A stretch of DNA of 64,000 nt from Rhodoblastus sp. 17X3 (GCF_030056575.1 NZ_JASHHX010000008.1:62001-126000), one strand, 5' to 3'. Counted from the stretch's first letter, positions 11,161 to 20,334 are shown. Numbers and translations: made by a program. The notes: a model not told the origin generated them from the sequence alone.

Positions 11161-11805
11161 TTACTGGCAATCCTTGCGGACCTTGTCCAGCGCCTGGCCG
11201 ATGCCGGAGAGGGAATAGGTGTCGGTCGTGGCCTTGCCCTTGGTGGAGGTGGCCTTCACGATCAGCTTCGAGCCCTTTTTCATCGCGTCGATCAGCCGGC
11301 CTTCTTCCGCAGGGTTTTTGACCCAGGCGTTGGAGCCCTTCGCGATCAGGCTGAACGAGGCGTCGCCAATTTCCGCCGTCGCCTCGCCGCCATCCTTCAT
11401 GGGAAAGCCCATGATGACCGAAATCTCGCTCTTCACATTTTCCGCTGGCCGGGTCGAAATGAAGACATAGGCGGAATCGCGCTTCACCGATGACGGCTCC
11501 CGGGTCTTCGGCTGCGCCAGGGCGTAGCAGGTCTTGGATTTGCCCTGGGTCGCATAGGCGCCCCATTCGCCGAAGGTCCCCAGCAGGGCGGCCTTCCCTG
11601 GCTCGGCAGTCTTTCCGCCTTTGGCGTCCTTGCCCTTCGCGTCCTTGCCCTTGGCCGCGTCTTGCGTCGCGGCGGCCTTGTCCGTCTTCGAATGGCTGGT
11701 TTTTTCCTTGGCCAGAACATTCGGCGCGGAGCCGACCATGCAGACGAGGGCCAAGGCGGCGCCGGCGAGAAGGTTGCGCGCGCGAAGAGGGGCGAAGGCT
11801 ATCAT
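11161..11805 (-). CDS. IalB-family (invasion-associated locus B) exported protein
   Basis: A 214-residue secreted protein with a signal peptide (cleavage expected after LA at about residue 32). A Lys/Ala/Asp/Gly low-complexity stretch (about residues 33-72, with KGKDAKGKDAKGGK) follows, then an IalB domain: GEWGAYATQG, KTCYALAQPK, AYVFISTRPAE, EISVIMGFPM, and a C-terminal Cys. IalB was named in Bartonella, where it aids erythrocyte invasion. In free-living Hyphomicrobiales the family is widespread and its role unknown. The paired cysteines suggest one disulfide. No operon partner is evident. Confidence 0.85.
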   Translation of the reverse strand: MIAFAPLRARNLLAGAALALVCMVGSAPNVLAKEKTSHSKTDKAAATQDAAKGKDAKGKDAKGGKTAEPGKAALLGTFGEWGAYATQGKSKTCYALAQPKTREPSSVKRDSAYVFISTRPAENVKSEISVIMGFPMKDGGEATAEIGDASFSLIAKGSNAWVKNPAEEGRLIDAMKKGSKLIVKATSTKGKATTDTYSLSGIGQALDKVRKDCQ

Positions 11806-11997
11806 GATGCGACCATGAAAGAGGTTGGCGGGAACGAATCAATTGATCGGATCATAGCGCCAATCATGTAAGCGCTGGAATCCGGCGGCGCTGGCTTTAT
11901 GCGCTGAAACAGGCAAAAATCGGACCTGTGATCGGCTTGGACGAAACGGCGCCTTTGGCGTCGCCGGGCACCCTGCCTTGAAACGGAAAGAGATTCA

Positions 11998-12978
11998 ATG
12001 ATCGCCGCGCTTTGTGAAATTCATGGCCCGCCCGAGAGCCTCGTCCTGCGGGAATTGCCGGATCCGGCGCCGGGCCCGGGCGAAGTGCTGGTCGCCCCGA
12101 ACCGGGTCGCCCTGAATTTCTTCGACACCCTGATCATCGAGAATAAATATCAGCTCAAGCCGGCGCTGCCCTTTTCGCCGGGCGGCGAATTTTGCGGAAC
12201 GGTGCTCGCGCTTGGCGCCGGCGTGGACGGCTTCGCCATCGGCCAGCGCGTCGCGGGCTATTGTTCCTATGGCGCCGCGCGTTCGCGACTCGTCGCGCCG
12301 GCCTCGATCCTGACCTCGGTGCCCGACAATCTGAGCGACGATCAGGCGGCTGGCCTTTTCATCACCTATGGCACGTCGATGTATGGCTTGCGGCAAAGGG
12401 CCAATCTGCAGAAAGGCGAGACGCTCGCCGTTCTCGGCGCCTCGGGCGGAGTCGGATTGGCGGCGGTCGAAATCGGCGCCGCGATGGGCGCGCATGTCAT
12501 CGCCTGCGCCTCCTCGCCCGAAAAGCTCGCCTTTGCGCAGCAATATGGCGCCCATGAGGGCCTCGATTATGCGCGCGACGACCTCAAGGAGGGCCTGAAG
12601 CAGCGCACCGGAGGCAAGGGCGTCGATTGCGTTTATGACGCCATCGGCGGCGCCTATAGCGAAGCCGCCTTGCGCGCCCTGGCCTGGAAGGGCCGCCTGC
12701 TCGTCGTCGGCTTCGCCGCCGGGGAAATCCCGAAAATCCCGCTCAATCTCGTCCTGCTCAAGGGCTGCGCCATCCTCGGCGTCTATTGGGGGGAATTCGT
12801 CAAGCGCGAGCCGCAGGCCCATCTCGAGAACATGGCCCAGATTTTCGACTGGACCGCGAAGGGACTCCTGTCCGCCCATGTCCATGCGGAGCTGCCGCTG
12901 CACGACATCGCCAAGGCGCTGACGATGCTCAAGGAACGCAAGGCGCAGGGCAAAATCGTCCTTTCCATCCCGCGATAA
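11998..12978 (+). CDS. NADPH:quinone oxidoreductase-like protein (zinc-free MDR family)
   Basis: A 326-residue medium-chain dehydrogenase/reductase. The N-terminal GroES-like part has NFFDTLIIENKY and FSPGGEFCGTV. The Rossmann part carries the GASGGVGLAA nucleotide loop at about residues 147-156. No structural or catalytic zinc cysteine set is present, which places it with the QOR/enoyl-reductase group rather than the alcohol dehydrogenases. It likely uses NADPH to reduce quinones or activated double bonds, but the substrate is unknown. It appears monocistronic and precedes lemA by about 100 bases. Confidence 0.85.
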   Translation: MIAALCEIHGPPESLVLRELPDPAPGPGEVLVAPNRVALNFFDTLIIENKYQLKPALPFSPGGEFCGTVLALGAGVDGFAIGQRVAGYCSYGAARSRLVAPASILTSVPDNLSDDQAAGLFITYGTSMYGLRQRANLQKGETLAVLGASGGVGLAAVEIGAAMGAHVIACASSPEKLAFAQQYGAHEGLDYARDDLKEGLKQRTGGKGVDCVYDAIGGAYSEAALRALAWKGRLLVVGFAAGEIPKIPLNLVLLKGCAILGVYWGEFVKREPQAHLENMAQIFDWTAKGLLSAHVHAELPLHDIAKALTMLKERKAQGKIVLSIPR

Positions 12979-13086
12979 GGCTTTTTTGCTCTGGCCTCGC
13001 CGGAAAAGCCTGCCTAGATTACGCCCATCTCAGCCCCGGAACGTTTCCTGGCGCGCCGGGAGCCCGATGAATGAGGAAGAGCCGCC

Positions 13087-13683
13087 ATGTCGTACTCGTC
13101 CCGCCTGCGCAATATCGTCGCTGTCGTCCTGATCGGACTGAGCCTCTCGGCTTGCGGCTACAACACCATTCCCACCGCCGAGGAAACCGCCAATGCGCGC
13201 TGGGCCGACGTCCAGAACAATTACCAGCGCCGCGCCGACCTGATCCCGAACCTCGTGGCGACGGTTCAGGGCTACGCCAAGCAGGAAAAGGACGTGCTGA
13301 CCGCCGTCATCGAGGCGCGCGCCAAGGCGACGCAGGTTCATGTCGACGCTTCGCAGCTCACAGATCCCGACAAGATGAAGCAGTTTCAGGACGCCCAGAA
13401 CCAGCTTTCCGGCGCCTTGGGCCGCCTGCTCGCGGTTAGCGAGAATTATCCCGATCTGAAGTCGAACCAGAACTTCCTGGCGCTGCAGTCGCAGCTCGAA
13501 GGCACGGAAAACCGCATCGCCGTGGCGCGGCGCGATTACATCGCCGCGGTCCGCGATTATAATCTGACGCTACAGACCTTCCCCAGCATGCTGTGGGCGA
13601 TGACGGTCTTCCGCGGCAAGAAGCCGATGGCGAATTTCGCCGCTTCGGACAACGCGCAGACGCCCCCGGCCGTGAAATTCTGA
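13087..13683 (+). CDS. lemA: LemA-family lipoprotein
   Basis: A 198-residue LemA protein. It begins with a lipoprotein signal (LSLSAC-G, Cys23) and continues with the all-alpha LemA core: NNYQRRADLIPNLV, AVIEARAKA, LGRLLAVSENYPDLKSNQNF, and RRDYIAAVRDYNLTLQTFPS. LemA proteins are membrane-tethered helical bundles that commonly sit beside TPM-domain proteins, as here. A shared envelope function is suspected but not defined. The TPM gene follows after about 20 bases, and a second TPM-type gene overlaps that one, so the three form one transcription unit. Confidence 0.93.
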   Translation: MSYSSRLRNIVAVVLIGLSLSACGYNTIPTAEETANARWADVQNNYQRRADLIPNLVATVQGYAKQEKDVLTAVIEARAKATQVHVDASQLTDPDKMKQFQDAQNQLSGALGRLLAVSENYPDLKSNQNFLALQSQLEGTENRIAVARRDYIAAVRDYNLTLQTFPSMLWAMTVFRGKKPMANFAASDNAQTPPAVKF

Positions 13684-13702
13684 CCGATCGGCGGGGCGCG
13701 CC

Positions 13703-14632
13703 ATGGCCGAGGCCCTAGAGCCGCGTGCGAAAAAGTGGATGCCGGTTTTTCGCGAAAACGCGGCGGAAACAGAGGAGTCCAGAGTTGACGGCGATTCCGT
13801 TGAATCGCCGTCAACTCTGGTTCGCAGCGCGCGGGCCGTCCACGCCGGCAGGCTTTGGCTGGCGGCGCTGGTTTGGCTGGCGCTCGCACTGGCCGCCGGC
13901 TCCCTTCGCGCGGAAGCGCTCGTCTTCCCGGACCTGACCGGCCATGTCGTCGATCAGGCGGGCCTGCTGTCCGTCGACGCCCGGCAAAGCCTCGAACAAA
14001 AGCTGGCCGATCTCGAGCAGAAGTCCGGCATCCAGTTCGTCGTCGCCACGGTCAATTCGTTGCAGGGCCAGGAAGTCGAGCCCTACGCCAATGAATTGTT
14101 CCGGCATTGGGCGTTGGGCGAAAAGACCAAGAACAATGGCGTGCTGCTTCTGGTCGCGCCGAAGGAAAAAAAGATCCGGATCGAAGTCGGCTATGGCCTC
14201 GAAGGCACGCTGACCGACGCCTTGTCGAAAATCGTCATCGTCAACGCCATCGCGCCGCGCTTCAAGACGGGCGATTTCGCCGGCGGCGTCACGCGTGGCG
14301 TCGACGACGTCATCACGATCCTGACGACCGATTCAAGCGAATGGACGAAAAAGCCGCATGTCCGTCCGGATCATCCCGAGACGGCTTTCGACGCCATTCT
14401 GCCTTTCCTGATCGTCGCTCTCGTCATTTTCATCATCTGGCGCAGCAGCGGAGGCGGCGGCGGGGGCGGCCGCGGTCGGCGCGGGGGCGGCGGTCCGTTC
14501 ATCATTCTGCCGGGTCCCGGCTGGTCGGGCGGAGGCAGTTCTTCCGGCGGCCTCTCTGGCGGGGATTGGGGCGGCGGCTTTTCGGGCGGCGGCGGTTCGT
14601 CGGGCGGCGGCGGCGCCTCAGGAGACTGGTGA
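13703..14632 (+). CDS. TPM-domain membrane protein with a repeat-derived N-terminal extension
   Basis: A 309-residue protein. The export signal (LWLAALVWLALALAAG) starts only at about residue 51. A TPM (YgcG/TPM_phosphatase) domain follows with FPDLTGHVVDQAGLLS, GIQFVVATV, NNGVLLLVAPKEKKIRIEVGYG and GLEGTLTDA. Then come one transmembrane helix (AILPFLIVALVIFIIW) and a Gly/Ser-rich tail. Residues 5-39 are encoded by two palindromic repeats (13721-13763 and 13779-13820). After the repeats no ATG, GTG or TTG occurs in frame before the signal sequence, so initiation at 13703 or 13739 runs through the repeat. It is co-transcribed with lemA, and its stop overlaps the next start. Confidence 0.88.
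   Translation: MAEALEPRAKKWMPVFRENAAETEESRVDGDSVESPSTLVRSARAVHAGRLWLAALVWLALALAAGSLRAEALVFPDLTGHVVDQAGLLSVDARQSLEQKLADLEQKSGIQFVVATVNSLQGQEVEPYANELFRHWALGEKTKNNGVLLLVAPKEKKIRIEVGYGLEGTLTDALSKIVIVNAIAPRFKTGDFAGGVTRGVDDVITILTTDSSEWTKKPHVRPDHPETAFDAILPFLIVALVIFIIWRSSGGGGGGGRGRRGGGGPFIILPGPGWSGGGSSSGGLSGGDWGGGFSGGGGSSGGGGASGDW
13721..13763. repeat. REP-like palindromic element (type with GTGGATGCCGG loop), copy 1
   Basis: CCGCGT (13721-13726) pairs with ACGCGG (13758-13763), and GCGAAAAA (13727-13734) with TTTTTCGC (13746-13753), around the loop GTGGATGCCGG. The same 11-base loop sits between GCGAA/TTCGC arms at 20291-20334. It resembles the short intergenic palindromes common in Hyphomicrobiales, but lies inside the 5' part of the TPM gene. 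Confidence 0.75.
13779..13820. repeat. Perfect 19-bp inverted repeat in the TPM gene
   Basis: Bases 13779-13797 are an exact reverse complement of 13802-13820, with a 4-base CGTT loop. It lies just before the signal-peptide codons of the TPM gene and beside the REP-like element at 13721. Confidence 0.9.
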
Positions 14633-15240
14633 TGCAGGGCCTTGCGGACGAAAACGCCATTATCGCGGCGGTGCGCGCCGCCGAAGCGCGCACCCGCGGT
14701 CAGATCGTCTGCGTGCTGGCGCGACGATCCAGCGATCCGGCGGCTTTCGTCGCGCTCTATGCGGCGGCGCTCGCTCTGATCGCGCCCTGGCCGATGCTCG
14801 AATGGACGCAGCTTTCGGCGCAGGTCGTTTTCGCCGTCCAGATCGCCGTTTTCGTCCTGTCCTTGCTGGTCCTGGGATGGACGCGGATTGGCGTCGCGCT
14901 GACGCCGCGCGCCGTGAAAAGACGTCAGGCCTATCGCGCCGCGCTGGAACAATTCTTCATACGGGGTGTGAGGCGGACGCCCTCCCGCGCCGGCGTGCTG
15001 ATCTTTGTTTCGCTCGCCGAGCATTATGCCCGCATCGTCGCCGACGAGGGTTTTGACGGCAAGGTTTCGGAAGAGGAATGGCGCGTCGCCGTCGAGGAGA
15101 TGACGGCTCGCCTGCACGAGGGGCAGATCACGGAGGGCTTCGTCGCCGCCATCGCGCGCTGCGGCGACCTGATGGCGCGCGAGGCGCCGCCCGACGGCGG
15201 CGGCAATGACCTGCCCGACGCCCTGGTGCGATTGAACTAG
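14632..15240 (+). CDS. TPM-domain membrane protein (second TPM gene)
   Basis: A 202-residue protein whose ATG overlaps the stop of the preceding TPM gene (ATGA) after an AGGAG site, so translation is coupled. The N terminus has a TPM-like strand (AARTRGQIVCVLAR region). Two transmembrane helices follow (about residues 40-58 and 63-83), and then a second TPM-like half with SRAGVLIFVSLAEHYARIVADEGFDGKV. This looks like the TPM_phosphatase subfamily with the membrane hairpin inserted in the domain. Together with lemA it forms a lemA-TPM-TPM unit. A longer frame from 14107 is only an accidental upstream extension. Confidence 0.8.
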   Translation: MQGLADENAIIAAVRAAEARTRGQIVCVLARRSSDPAAFVALYAAALALIAPWPMLEWTQLSAQVVFAVQIAVFVLSLLVLGWTRIGVALTPRAVKRRQAYRAALEQFFIRGVRRTPSRAGVLIFVSLAEHYARIVADEGFDGKVSEEEWRVAVEEMTARLHEGQITEGFVAAIARCGDLMAREAPPDGGGNDLPDALVRLN

Positions 15241-16419
15241 TTATTTTCCGGCGCGCAGCGCGGCGAGCAATTTCTTGCTGGCGCGGCCGTCGCGTTTCAT
15301 GCCGACACGCTGCTGGTAATCGGCGATCGCCTCGCGGGTTTTCGTTCCCATCACGCCGTCGATCTTGCCGCCGATATCATAGCCGCGCTGCGACAGCAGC
15401 GACTGCACTTCGCGGCGTTCTACGCGCGGAATCCCGGGATCGTCGGTCGGCCAGGGCGTGACGACGCCGCCGCCGCCCTTCAGCCGGTCGGCCAGAATGC
15501 CGATCGCCAGGGCATAGGATTCGGCGGCGTTGTAGGAATAGAAGGCGTCGAAATTCCGCGACACCAGGAAAGCCGGGCCATGCGGCCCCGACGGCAGCAG
15601 CAGGCCATAGGCGCCCGATTCCGAAAGCGGCGAGCCGTCGATATGCGTCACGCCCTGCGCCGCCCAGAAGGAGGCCGGCTTCTTGCCGCTCCGACCGGAA
15701 GGGCCGCTGTAATTGCCGGGCAGCCGGACTTCAAAGCCCCAGCGCAGGCCGTCGACCCACCCCGCATGATGAAGGAAATTCGCCGTCGATCCCAGCGCGT
15801 CGGGCACGGAATTAATCACGTCGCGCTTGCCGTCGCCGTCGAGATCGACGGCGAGACGCAGGAAAGTCGACGGCATGAATTGGGTGTTGCCGAAGGCGCC
15901 CGCCCAGGAGCCGTTGAATTCCTCCAGCTTGACGTCGCCGTGATCGAGGATCTTCAGCGCCGCGATCAGCTCGCCGCGAAAATAGTCCGAGCGGCGGTTG
16001 GGCGTGCAGGCGAGGGTGGTCAGCGACTGGATGATCGGTCGTCCGCCGAAACTCTTGCCGAAATCGGATTCGACGCCCCAGACGGCGACGATCGCCGCAG
16101 CGTCGACGCCATAGCGATGCTGCGCTGCGAGCGCGGCCTGCCGATATTGCGAGAAACGCGCCTGGCCGTCGCGCACGCGCTCGTCATCGACGAGGCCGGC
16201 GATGTAGTCCCAGATCGGGGTGGTAAATTCCGGCTGGACGCCGAGAAAACTGACGGCGTCATTGGGCTCGAGCCCGTCGAGGGCGCGGGCGAGCGTCGCC
16301 TGCGAGACGCCGGCGGCGGCCGCCTGCGCCTTGACCTGCTGCTTGCATGAGCCAAAATCCGCGCGCGCGGTCTGACCGAGCGCGAGAACAAGCGAAAGCG
16401 CGAGAATCCCTGACTTCAT
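15241..16419 (-). CDS. Lytic murein transglycosylase (MltB-type) with peptidoglycan-binding domain
   Basis: A 392-residue periplasmic enzyme that cleaves the glycan strand with formation of 1,6-anhydro-MurNAc. It has a signal peptide (residues 1-20, ending TARA) and an SLT_2 domain with WGVESDFGKSFG, where Glu117 is the expected catalytic acid, plus GAFGNTQFMPST and the C-terminal-side FLVSRNFDAFYSYN motif. A PG_binding_1 domain occupies about residues 328-390 (REVQSLLSQRGYDIGGKIDGVMG). There is no lipobox, so it is soluble. Its stop is adjacent to the stop of the convergent TPM gene. Confidence 0.93.
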   Translation of the reverse strand: MKSGILALSLVLALGQTARADFGSCKQQVKAQAAAAGVSQATLARALDGLEPNDAVSFLGVQPEFTTPIWDYIAGLVDDERVRDGQARFSQYRQAALAAQHRYGVDAAAIVAVWGVESDFGKSFGGRPIIQSLTTLACTPNRRSDYFRGELIAALKILDHGDVKLEEFNGSWAGAFGNTQFMPSTFLRLAVDLDGDGKRDVINSVPDALGSTANFLHHAGWVDGLRWGFEVRLPGNYSGPSGRSGKKPASFWAAQGVTHIDGSPLSESGAYGLLLPSGPHGPAFLVSRNFDAFYSYNAAESYALAIGILADRLKGGGGVVTPWPTDDPGIPRVERREVQSLLSQRGYDIGGKIDGVMGTKTREAIADYQQRVGMKRDGRASKKLLAALRAGK

Positions 16420-16469
16420 GGCGTGAGCCTAACGTGATTCTCGAAAGCGCAGAACCGAAAAAGCGTTTT

Positions 16470-17075
16470 TCAGATCCAGGGCCGCTCAGCTGCCAGTTTG
16501 GTTTCGAAATCCGCGATTTTGGGCGCCTTGACGAGCGTGAGGCCGATATCGTCGAGACCTTCCAGCAGGCAATGCCGGCGGTGCGGATCGATGTCAAATT
16601 TCACGACGCCGCCGTCAGGGCCACGGATTTCCTGCGCTTCGAGATCAACCGTCAGCGTGGCGTTGGCGCCTCGGCTGGCGTCGTCCATCAGTTTGGCGAG
16701 ATCTTCCTTCGACACCTTGATCGGCAGAATGCCGTTCTTGAAGCAGTTGTTATAGAAAATATCGGCGAAGCTGGTCGAAATGATCGCGCGAACGCCGAAG
16801 TCGAGCAGGGCCCAGGGCGCGTGCTCGCGCGAGGAGCCGCAGCCGAAATTGTCCTCGGCCACCAGGATCTCCGCCTTGCGATAGGCCGGCTTGTTCAGCA
16901 CGAAATCCGGATTCTCCGAGCCGTCCTCGCGATAGCGCATTTCCGAAAACAGGCCCTTGCCAAGACCCGTGCGGGCGATGGTCTTCAGATATTGCTTCGG
17001 AATGATCATGTCCGTGTCGATATTGGTGATCGGCAGGGGCGCGGCGACGCCGGTCAATTTCGTGAATTTTTCCAT
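16470..17075 (-). CDS. leuD: 3-isopropylmalate dehydratase small subunit
   Basis: A 201-residue swivel-domain subunit that pairs with LeuC to isomerise 2-isopropylmalate to 3-isopropylmalate in leucine synthesis. It starts [15 protein letters not shown] and contains the [14 protein letters not shown] motif, the [17 protein letters not shown] signature and the NGILPIKV strand. It is separated from leuC by an OsmC-type gene and a zincin gene on the same strand. leuB is not in the window. Confidence 0.96.
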   Translation of the reverse strand: MEKFTKLTGVAAPLPITNIDTDMIIPKQYLKTIARTGLGKGLFSEMRYREDGSENPDFVLNKPAYRKAEILVAEDNFGCGSSREHAPWALLDFGVRAIISTSFADIFYNNCFKNGILPIKVSKEDLAKLMDDASRGANATLTVDLEAQEIRGPDGGVVKFDIDPHRRHCLLEGLDDIGLTLVKAPKIADFETKLAAERPWI

Positions 17076-17147
17076 GTCTCAAGCCTGAATTTGGCGCCGG
17101 ATCGGCATTTTAAGGGTCATGTAGCAAAAGGCGGGCGTACGAGCAAT

Positions 17148-17573
17148 TCAGTCGGCTTCCCGCTCGATGCGGTCCATGTCCGCATCGGACAGGCCGAAGT
17201 GATGGCCGATTTCATGCACCAGAACATGCCGGATCAGATCGCCCAGCGTGTCCTCGCCCTCGGCCCAGACGTCGAGAATGGGCCGGCGAAAGAGGTGGAT
17301 CATGTTCGGGAACTGGCCGGTCTGGCTGGTTTCCGACTGGGCGAGGCCTTGGCCGCGAAACAGGCCGAGCAGCTCGAATTCCGACGACGCCTCGAATTCC
17401 TCGAGCACCTCGTCGTCGGGAAAATCCTCGACGCGAATGACGAGTCCTTCGCAGGCGCGCTGGAAGCGCTGCGGCAGGCGGCGGAAGGCTGCATCGGCCA
17501 TCGTCTCGAAATCCTCCAGCGAGGGCGCGGCGCGCGAGGACCATTCCTGCGCCGGCGGTCTGACGCTGCCCAT
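17148..17573 (-). CDS. Zincin-like putative metallopeptidase
   Basis: A 141-residue small protein of the Zincin_1 (COG3824) family. The catalytic motif HEIGHHFGLSD begins at residue 120: His120, Glu121 and His124, with Asp130 as a likely third ligand. An acidic stretch (PDDEVLEEFE) precedes a conserved IHLFRRPILD strand. No signal peptide is seen, so it is probably cytoplasmic. Its ATG overlaps the OsmC stop by one base (TGATG), which implies translational coupling. Proteins of this family lack a known substrate. Confidence 0.85.
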   Translation of the reverse strand: MGSVRPPAQEWSSRAAPSLEDFETMADAAFRRLPQRFQRACEGLVIRVEDFPDDEVLEEFEASSEFELLGLFRGQGLAQSETSQTGQFPNMIHLFRRPILDVWAEGEDTLGDLIRHVLVHEIGHHFGLSDADMDRIEREAD

Positions 17574-18091
17574 CAGGCCTCAGCTCCCCGCGCGACGGCC
17601 AGGACCAGTTTCGGCGGATGGGCCAGGGTCTGGAACACCACGCAATAGCGTTCGGTCAGTTTGGTCAGGGCGTCGATCCGTTCCTGCGGCTCGTCGGTAT
17701 CGAGTTCGAAAAACAGCCGGATGTTGGTGAATCCAACCGGCGCGTCCTTGGCGATTCCGAGCGTGCCGCGAAAGTCGAGATCGCCTTCCGCGCGCACGGC
17801 CCCGCCCCTGAGCCGGAAATCGAGCGCCGTGGCCACGGCCTTGAGGGTCACGCCGGAACAGGCGACCAGCGCCTCCAGCAGCATGTCGCCGGAACAGGCC
17901 TGCAGGCCCGTTCCGCCCGTCGCCGGGTGAAGGCCGGCCTCAATCAGGGCGCGCGAGGTCGAAACCTTGCACGCGAGGCCCTCGCCGGAGAGATCGCCGC
18001 TCGCCTTCAGAGTGACGAAGGCGGCCTTGGCTTCCGCCTTGTATTTCTCCTTCAGCGGCGCCTGAAGGGCGCGAAGGTCATTTGCGTCCAT
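17573..18091 (-). CDS. OsmC-family protein
   Basis: A 172-residue OsmC/Ohr-fold protein. The conserved core includes LLEALVACSGVTLKAVA with Cys78, and a second cysteine in ERYCVVFQTL. These are in the positions of the redox pair used by OsmC/Ohr peroxidases to reduce organic hydroperoxides. It belongs to the broader OsmC group rather than the classical Ohr group, so substrate and reductant are uncertain. It lies 16 bases downstream of leuC and is coupled to the zincin gene, within a leuC-osmC-zincin-leuD run. Confidence 0.85.
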   Translation of the reverse strand: MDANDLRALQAPLKEKYKAEAKAAFVTLKASGDLSGEGLACKVSTSRALIEAGLHPATGGTGLQACSGDMLLEALVACSGVTLKAVATALDFRLRGGAVRAEGDLDFRGTLGIAKDAPVGFTNIRLFFELDTDEPQERIDALTKLTERYCVVFQTLAHPPKLVLAVARGAEA

Positions 18092-18107
18092 CAGAGCGGC
18101 TCCCGGC

Positions 18108-19535
18108 TCATTTCAGCGTGCGAACGTCCACGAAATGGCCGGTCACCGCGGCCGCCGCCGCCATGGCGGGCGAGACGAGGTGAGTGCGGCCTTTAAAGCC
18201 CTGGCGGCCTTCGAAATTGCGGTTCGAGGTCGAGGCGCAGCGCTCGCCCGGCGCCAGACGATCCGGGTTCATGGCCAGACACATCGAGCAGCCCGGCTCG
18301 CGCCATTCGAAGCCGGCGGCGAGGAAGATCTTGTCGAGGCCCTCGGCTTCGGCCTGTTCCTTGACGAGACCCGAGCCCGGCACGACCATGGCGTTGACAT
18401 GGGACGCCACCTTGCGGCCTTCGGCGATCTTGGCGGCGGCGCGCAGGTCTTCGATGCGGCCATTGGTGCAGGAGCCGATGAAGACGCGGTCGATCTTGAT
18501 GTCGGCGGGCTTCTCGCCGCCCTTGAGGCCCATATAGTCGAGAGCGCGCTGGATTTTTGCGCGCTGGGCTTCGGTCTTCGCGGTCTCGACCGTGGGGACG
18601 ACGCCATCAATCGTCATGACGTCTTCCGGGCTGGTGCCCCAGGTCATGACCGGCGGCAACGCGCCGGCGTCGAGTTCGATCACGGCGTCATAATGGGCGT
18701 CCGGGTCGCTCTTGAGCTGCTTCCAGTAATGCACGGCCTGCTCGAAAGCCTCGCCTTTCGGCGCCTTGGGGCGATCCTTGATATAAGCGAAGGTCTTTTC
18801 GTCGGGCGCGATCAGGCCGGCGCGGGCGCCCGCCTCGATCGACATGTTGCAAACCGTCATGCGGCCTTCGATCGACAGGGCTTCGATGGCTTCGCCGGCA
18901 TATTCGATGACATAGCCGGTTCCGCCAGCGGTGCCGATCTTGCCGATGATCGCGAGCACGATGTCCTTGGCGGTGACGCCCTCGCCGAGCTTGCCATTGA
19001 CCTTGACCAGCATGTTCCTGGCCTTGGCCTGGATCAGGGTCTGGGTCGCGAGGACATGCTCGACTTCAGACGTGCCGATGCCATGGGCCAGCGCGCCGAA
19101 GGCGCCGTGCGTCGATGTGTGGCTGTCGCCGCAAACGATGGTCGCGCCGGGCAGCGTGAAGCCCTGCTCGGGGCCGATGATGTGGACCACGCCCTGGCGA
19201 TGGTCATGCTCATTGAAATATTCGACGCCGAAATCGCGGGCGTTGATGGCCAGCTGCTCGACTTGCGCCCGGCTCTCGGGATCTTCGATCGGCTTGGAGC
19301 GATCGGTGGTCGGAACGTTGTGATCGACGACGGCCAGCGTCTTTTCCGGCGCATGCACCGTGCGCTTGGCCAGCCGCAAGCCCTCGAAGGCCTGAGGGCT
19401 GGTCACTTCATGGATCAGATGGCGGTCGATATAGATCAGGGCGGTGCCGTCGGGCTGAATGTCGACGACATGGTCGTCCCAGATCTTGTCATAAAGGGTG
19501 CGCGGCTTGCCCGTGGTCTCAACCATGTCCTTCAT
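18108..19535 (-). CDS. leuC: 3-isopropylmalate dehydratase large subunit
   Basis: A 475-residue aconitase-superfamily subunit carrying the [4Fe-4S] cluster for leucine synthesis. Diagnostic segments are [12 protein letters not shown], the cluster cysteines in [12 protein letters not shown] and [27 protein letters not shown], and the C-terminal [11 protein letters not shown]. Two in-frame ATGs (19535 and 19526) are possible; the second has a closer AAGGA-type site, a difference of three residues. It follows rplS on the same strand after a terminator. Confidence 0.96.
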   Translation of the reverse strand: MKDMVETTGKPRTLYDKIWDDHVVDIQPDGTALIYIDRHLIHEVTSPQAFEGLRLAKRTVHAPEKTLAVVDHNVPTTDRSKPIEDPESRAQVEQLAINARDFGVEYFNEHDHRQGVVHIIGPEQGFTLPGATIVCGDSHTSTHGAFGALAHGIGTSEVEHVLATQTLIQAKARNMLVKVNGKLGEGVTAKDIVLAIIGKIGTAGGTGYVIEYAGEAIEALSIEGRMTVCNMSIEAGARAGLIAPDEKTFAYIKDRPKAPKGEAFEQAVHYWKQLKSDPDAHYDAVIELDAGALPPVMTWGTSPEDVMTIDGVVPTVETAKTEAQRAKIQRALDYMGLKGGEKPADIKIDRVFIGSCTNGRIEDLRAAAKIAEGRKVASHVNAMVVPGSGLVKEQAEAEGLDKIFLAAGFEWREPGCSMCLAMNPDRLAPGERCASTSNRNFEGRQGFKGRTHLVSPAMAAAAAVTGHFVDVRTLK

Positions 19536-19670
19536 CCCTGTCGCGGTCTTCCGTCCTGACGTCGCCTCGGCTCAACGCCGCCGGCCCGTTCGTCATTGAC
19601 GAGATAGAATTTTTCGCGTCCCCGGCAAGACCCGAAGCATGGCCGAGGCCGCGAAAATGCTTCAAATGCG

Positions 19671-19693
19671 AAAAGGCCGGCGCAGCGGCCAGC
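19671..19693 (-). terminator. Intrinsic terminator of rplS
   Basis: On the minus strand GGCTGGC pairs with GCCGGCC (one G-T pair) around a short loop and is followed by TTTT. It is 35-58 bases after the rplS stop and isolates it from leuC. Confidence 0.7.
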
Positions 19694-19728
19694 CTTCGCG
19701 AAAAGTCAGAGCTGACCCCGATAGGAGA

Positions 19729-20130
19729 TCACTCGGCTTTGCCAGCCTTGGCCTTGGCCTTCGCCTTGAGGTCGGTGCGCTCCGCAATGCGGGCCGACTT
19801 GCCGCGCCGGTCGCGGAGGTAATAGAGCTTGGCGCGGCGGACCTTGCCGCGACGCACGACCTTGATCGAATCGATCAGCGGGCCATAGACGGGGAAGACG
19901 CGCTCGACGCCTTCGCCATAGGAAATCTTGCGGACGGTGAAGCTCTCGTTGAGGCCGCCGCCGTTGCGGGCGATCACGACGCCTTCATAGGCCTGAACGC
20001 GGCTGCGCTCGCCTTCCTTCACCTTGACGTTGACGATCACCGTATCGCCGGGACCAAATTCGGGAATGGTCTTTTCGGCGGAAAGCCGGGCGAGCTGCTC
20101 GGCTTCGAGCTGTTCAATGATATTGGCCAT
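19729..20130 (-). CDS. rplS: 50S ribosomal protein L19
   Basis: A 133-residue protein. The L19 core is clear: [82 protein letters not shown] Lys/Ala-rich tail ([14 protein letters not shown]) extends the C terminus, as in many rhizobia. L19 sits at the 30S/50S interface. The usual neighbours trmD, rimM and rpsP are not adjacent here; rplS lies next to leuC. Confidence 0.97.
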   Translation of the reverse strand: MANIIEQLEAEQLARLSAEKTIPEFGPGDTVIVNVKVKEGERSRVQAYEGVVIARNGGGLNESFTVRKISYGEGVERVFPVYGPLIDSIKVVRRGKVRRAKLYYLRDRRGKSARIAERTDLKAKAKAKAGKAE

Positions 20131-20290
20131 TTTGGACTCCGTTTCGCCTTGCGGCGAGCGTTTCGGAACGCTGTTTTCAATTGGCGCCGCCGTCGCCCTG
20201 GGGAGATCGGCAGTGCTGTTGGCCGCGCCAATGGATGGAAATCGGCGCAGAGGCGGCGCTATACAAAGTTTTCCGCGCCTTGTCGAGCGT

Positions 20291-20334
20291 TAGAGCATTT
20301 TCGAGCGAAGTGGATGCCGGTTCGCGTGAAGAAC
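20291..20334. repeat. REP-like palindromic element, copy 2
   Basis: The 11-base loop GTGGATGCCGG is flanked by GCGAA/TTCGC arms, with TTC/GAA outside. The loop and arm design match the element at 13721-13763. It is intergenic, between the rplS start and the hemY stop. Confidence 0.65.

Noticed and set aside
14107-14631. Possible fusion of an extra N-terminal domain to the second TPM protein
   Set aside because: The region is an out-of-frame reading of the first TPM gene. The ATG at 14632 has its own AGGAG site.
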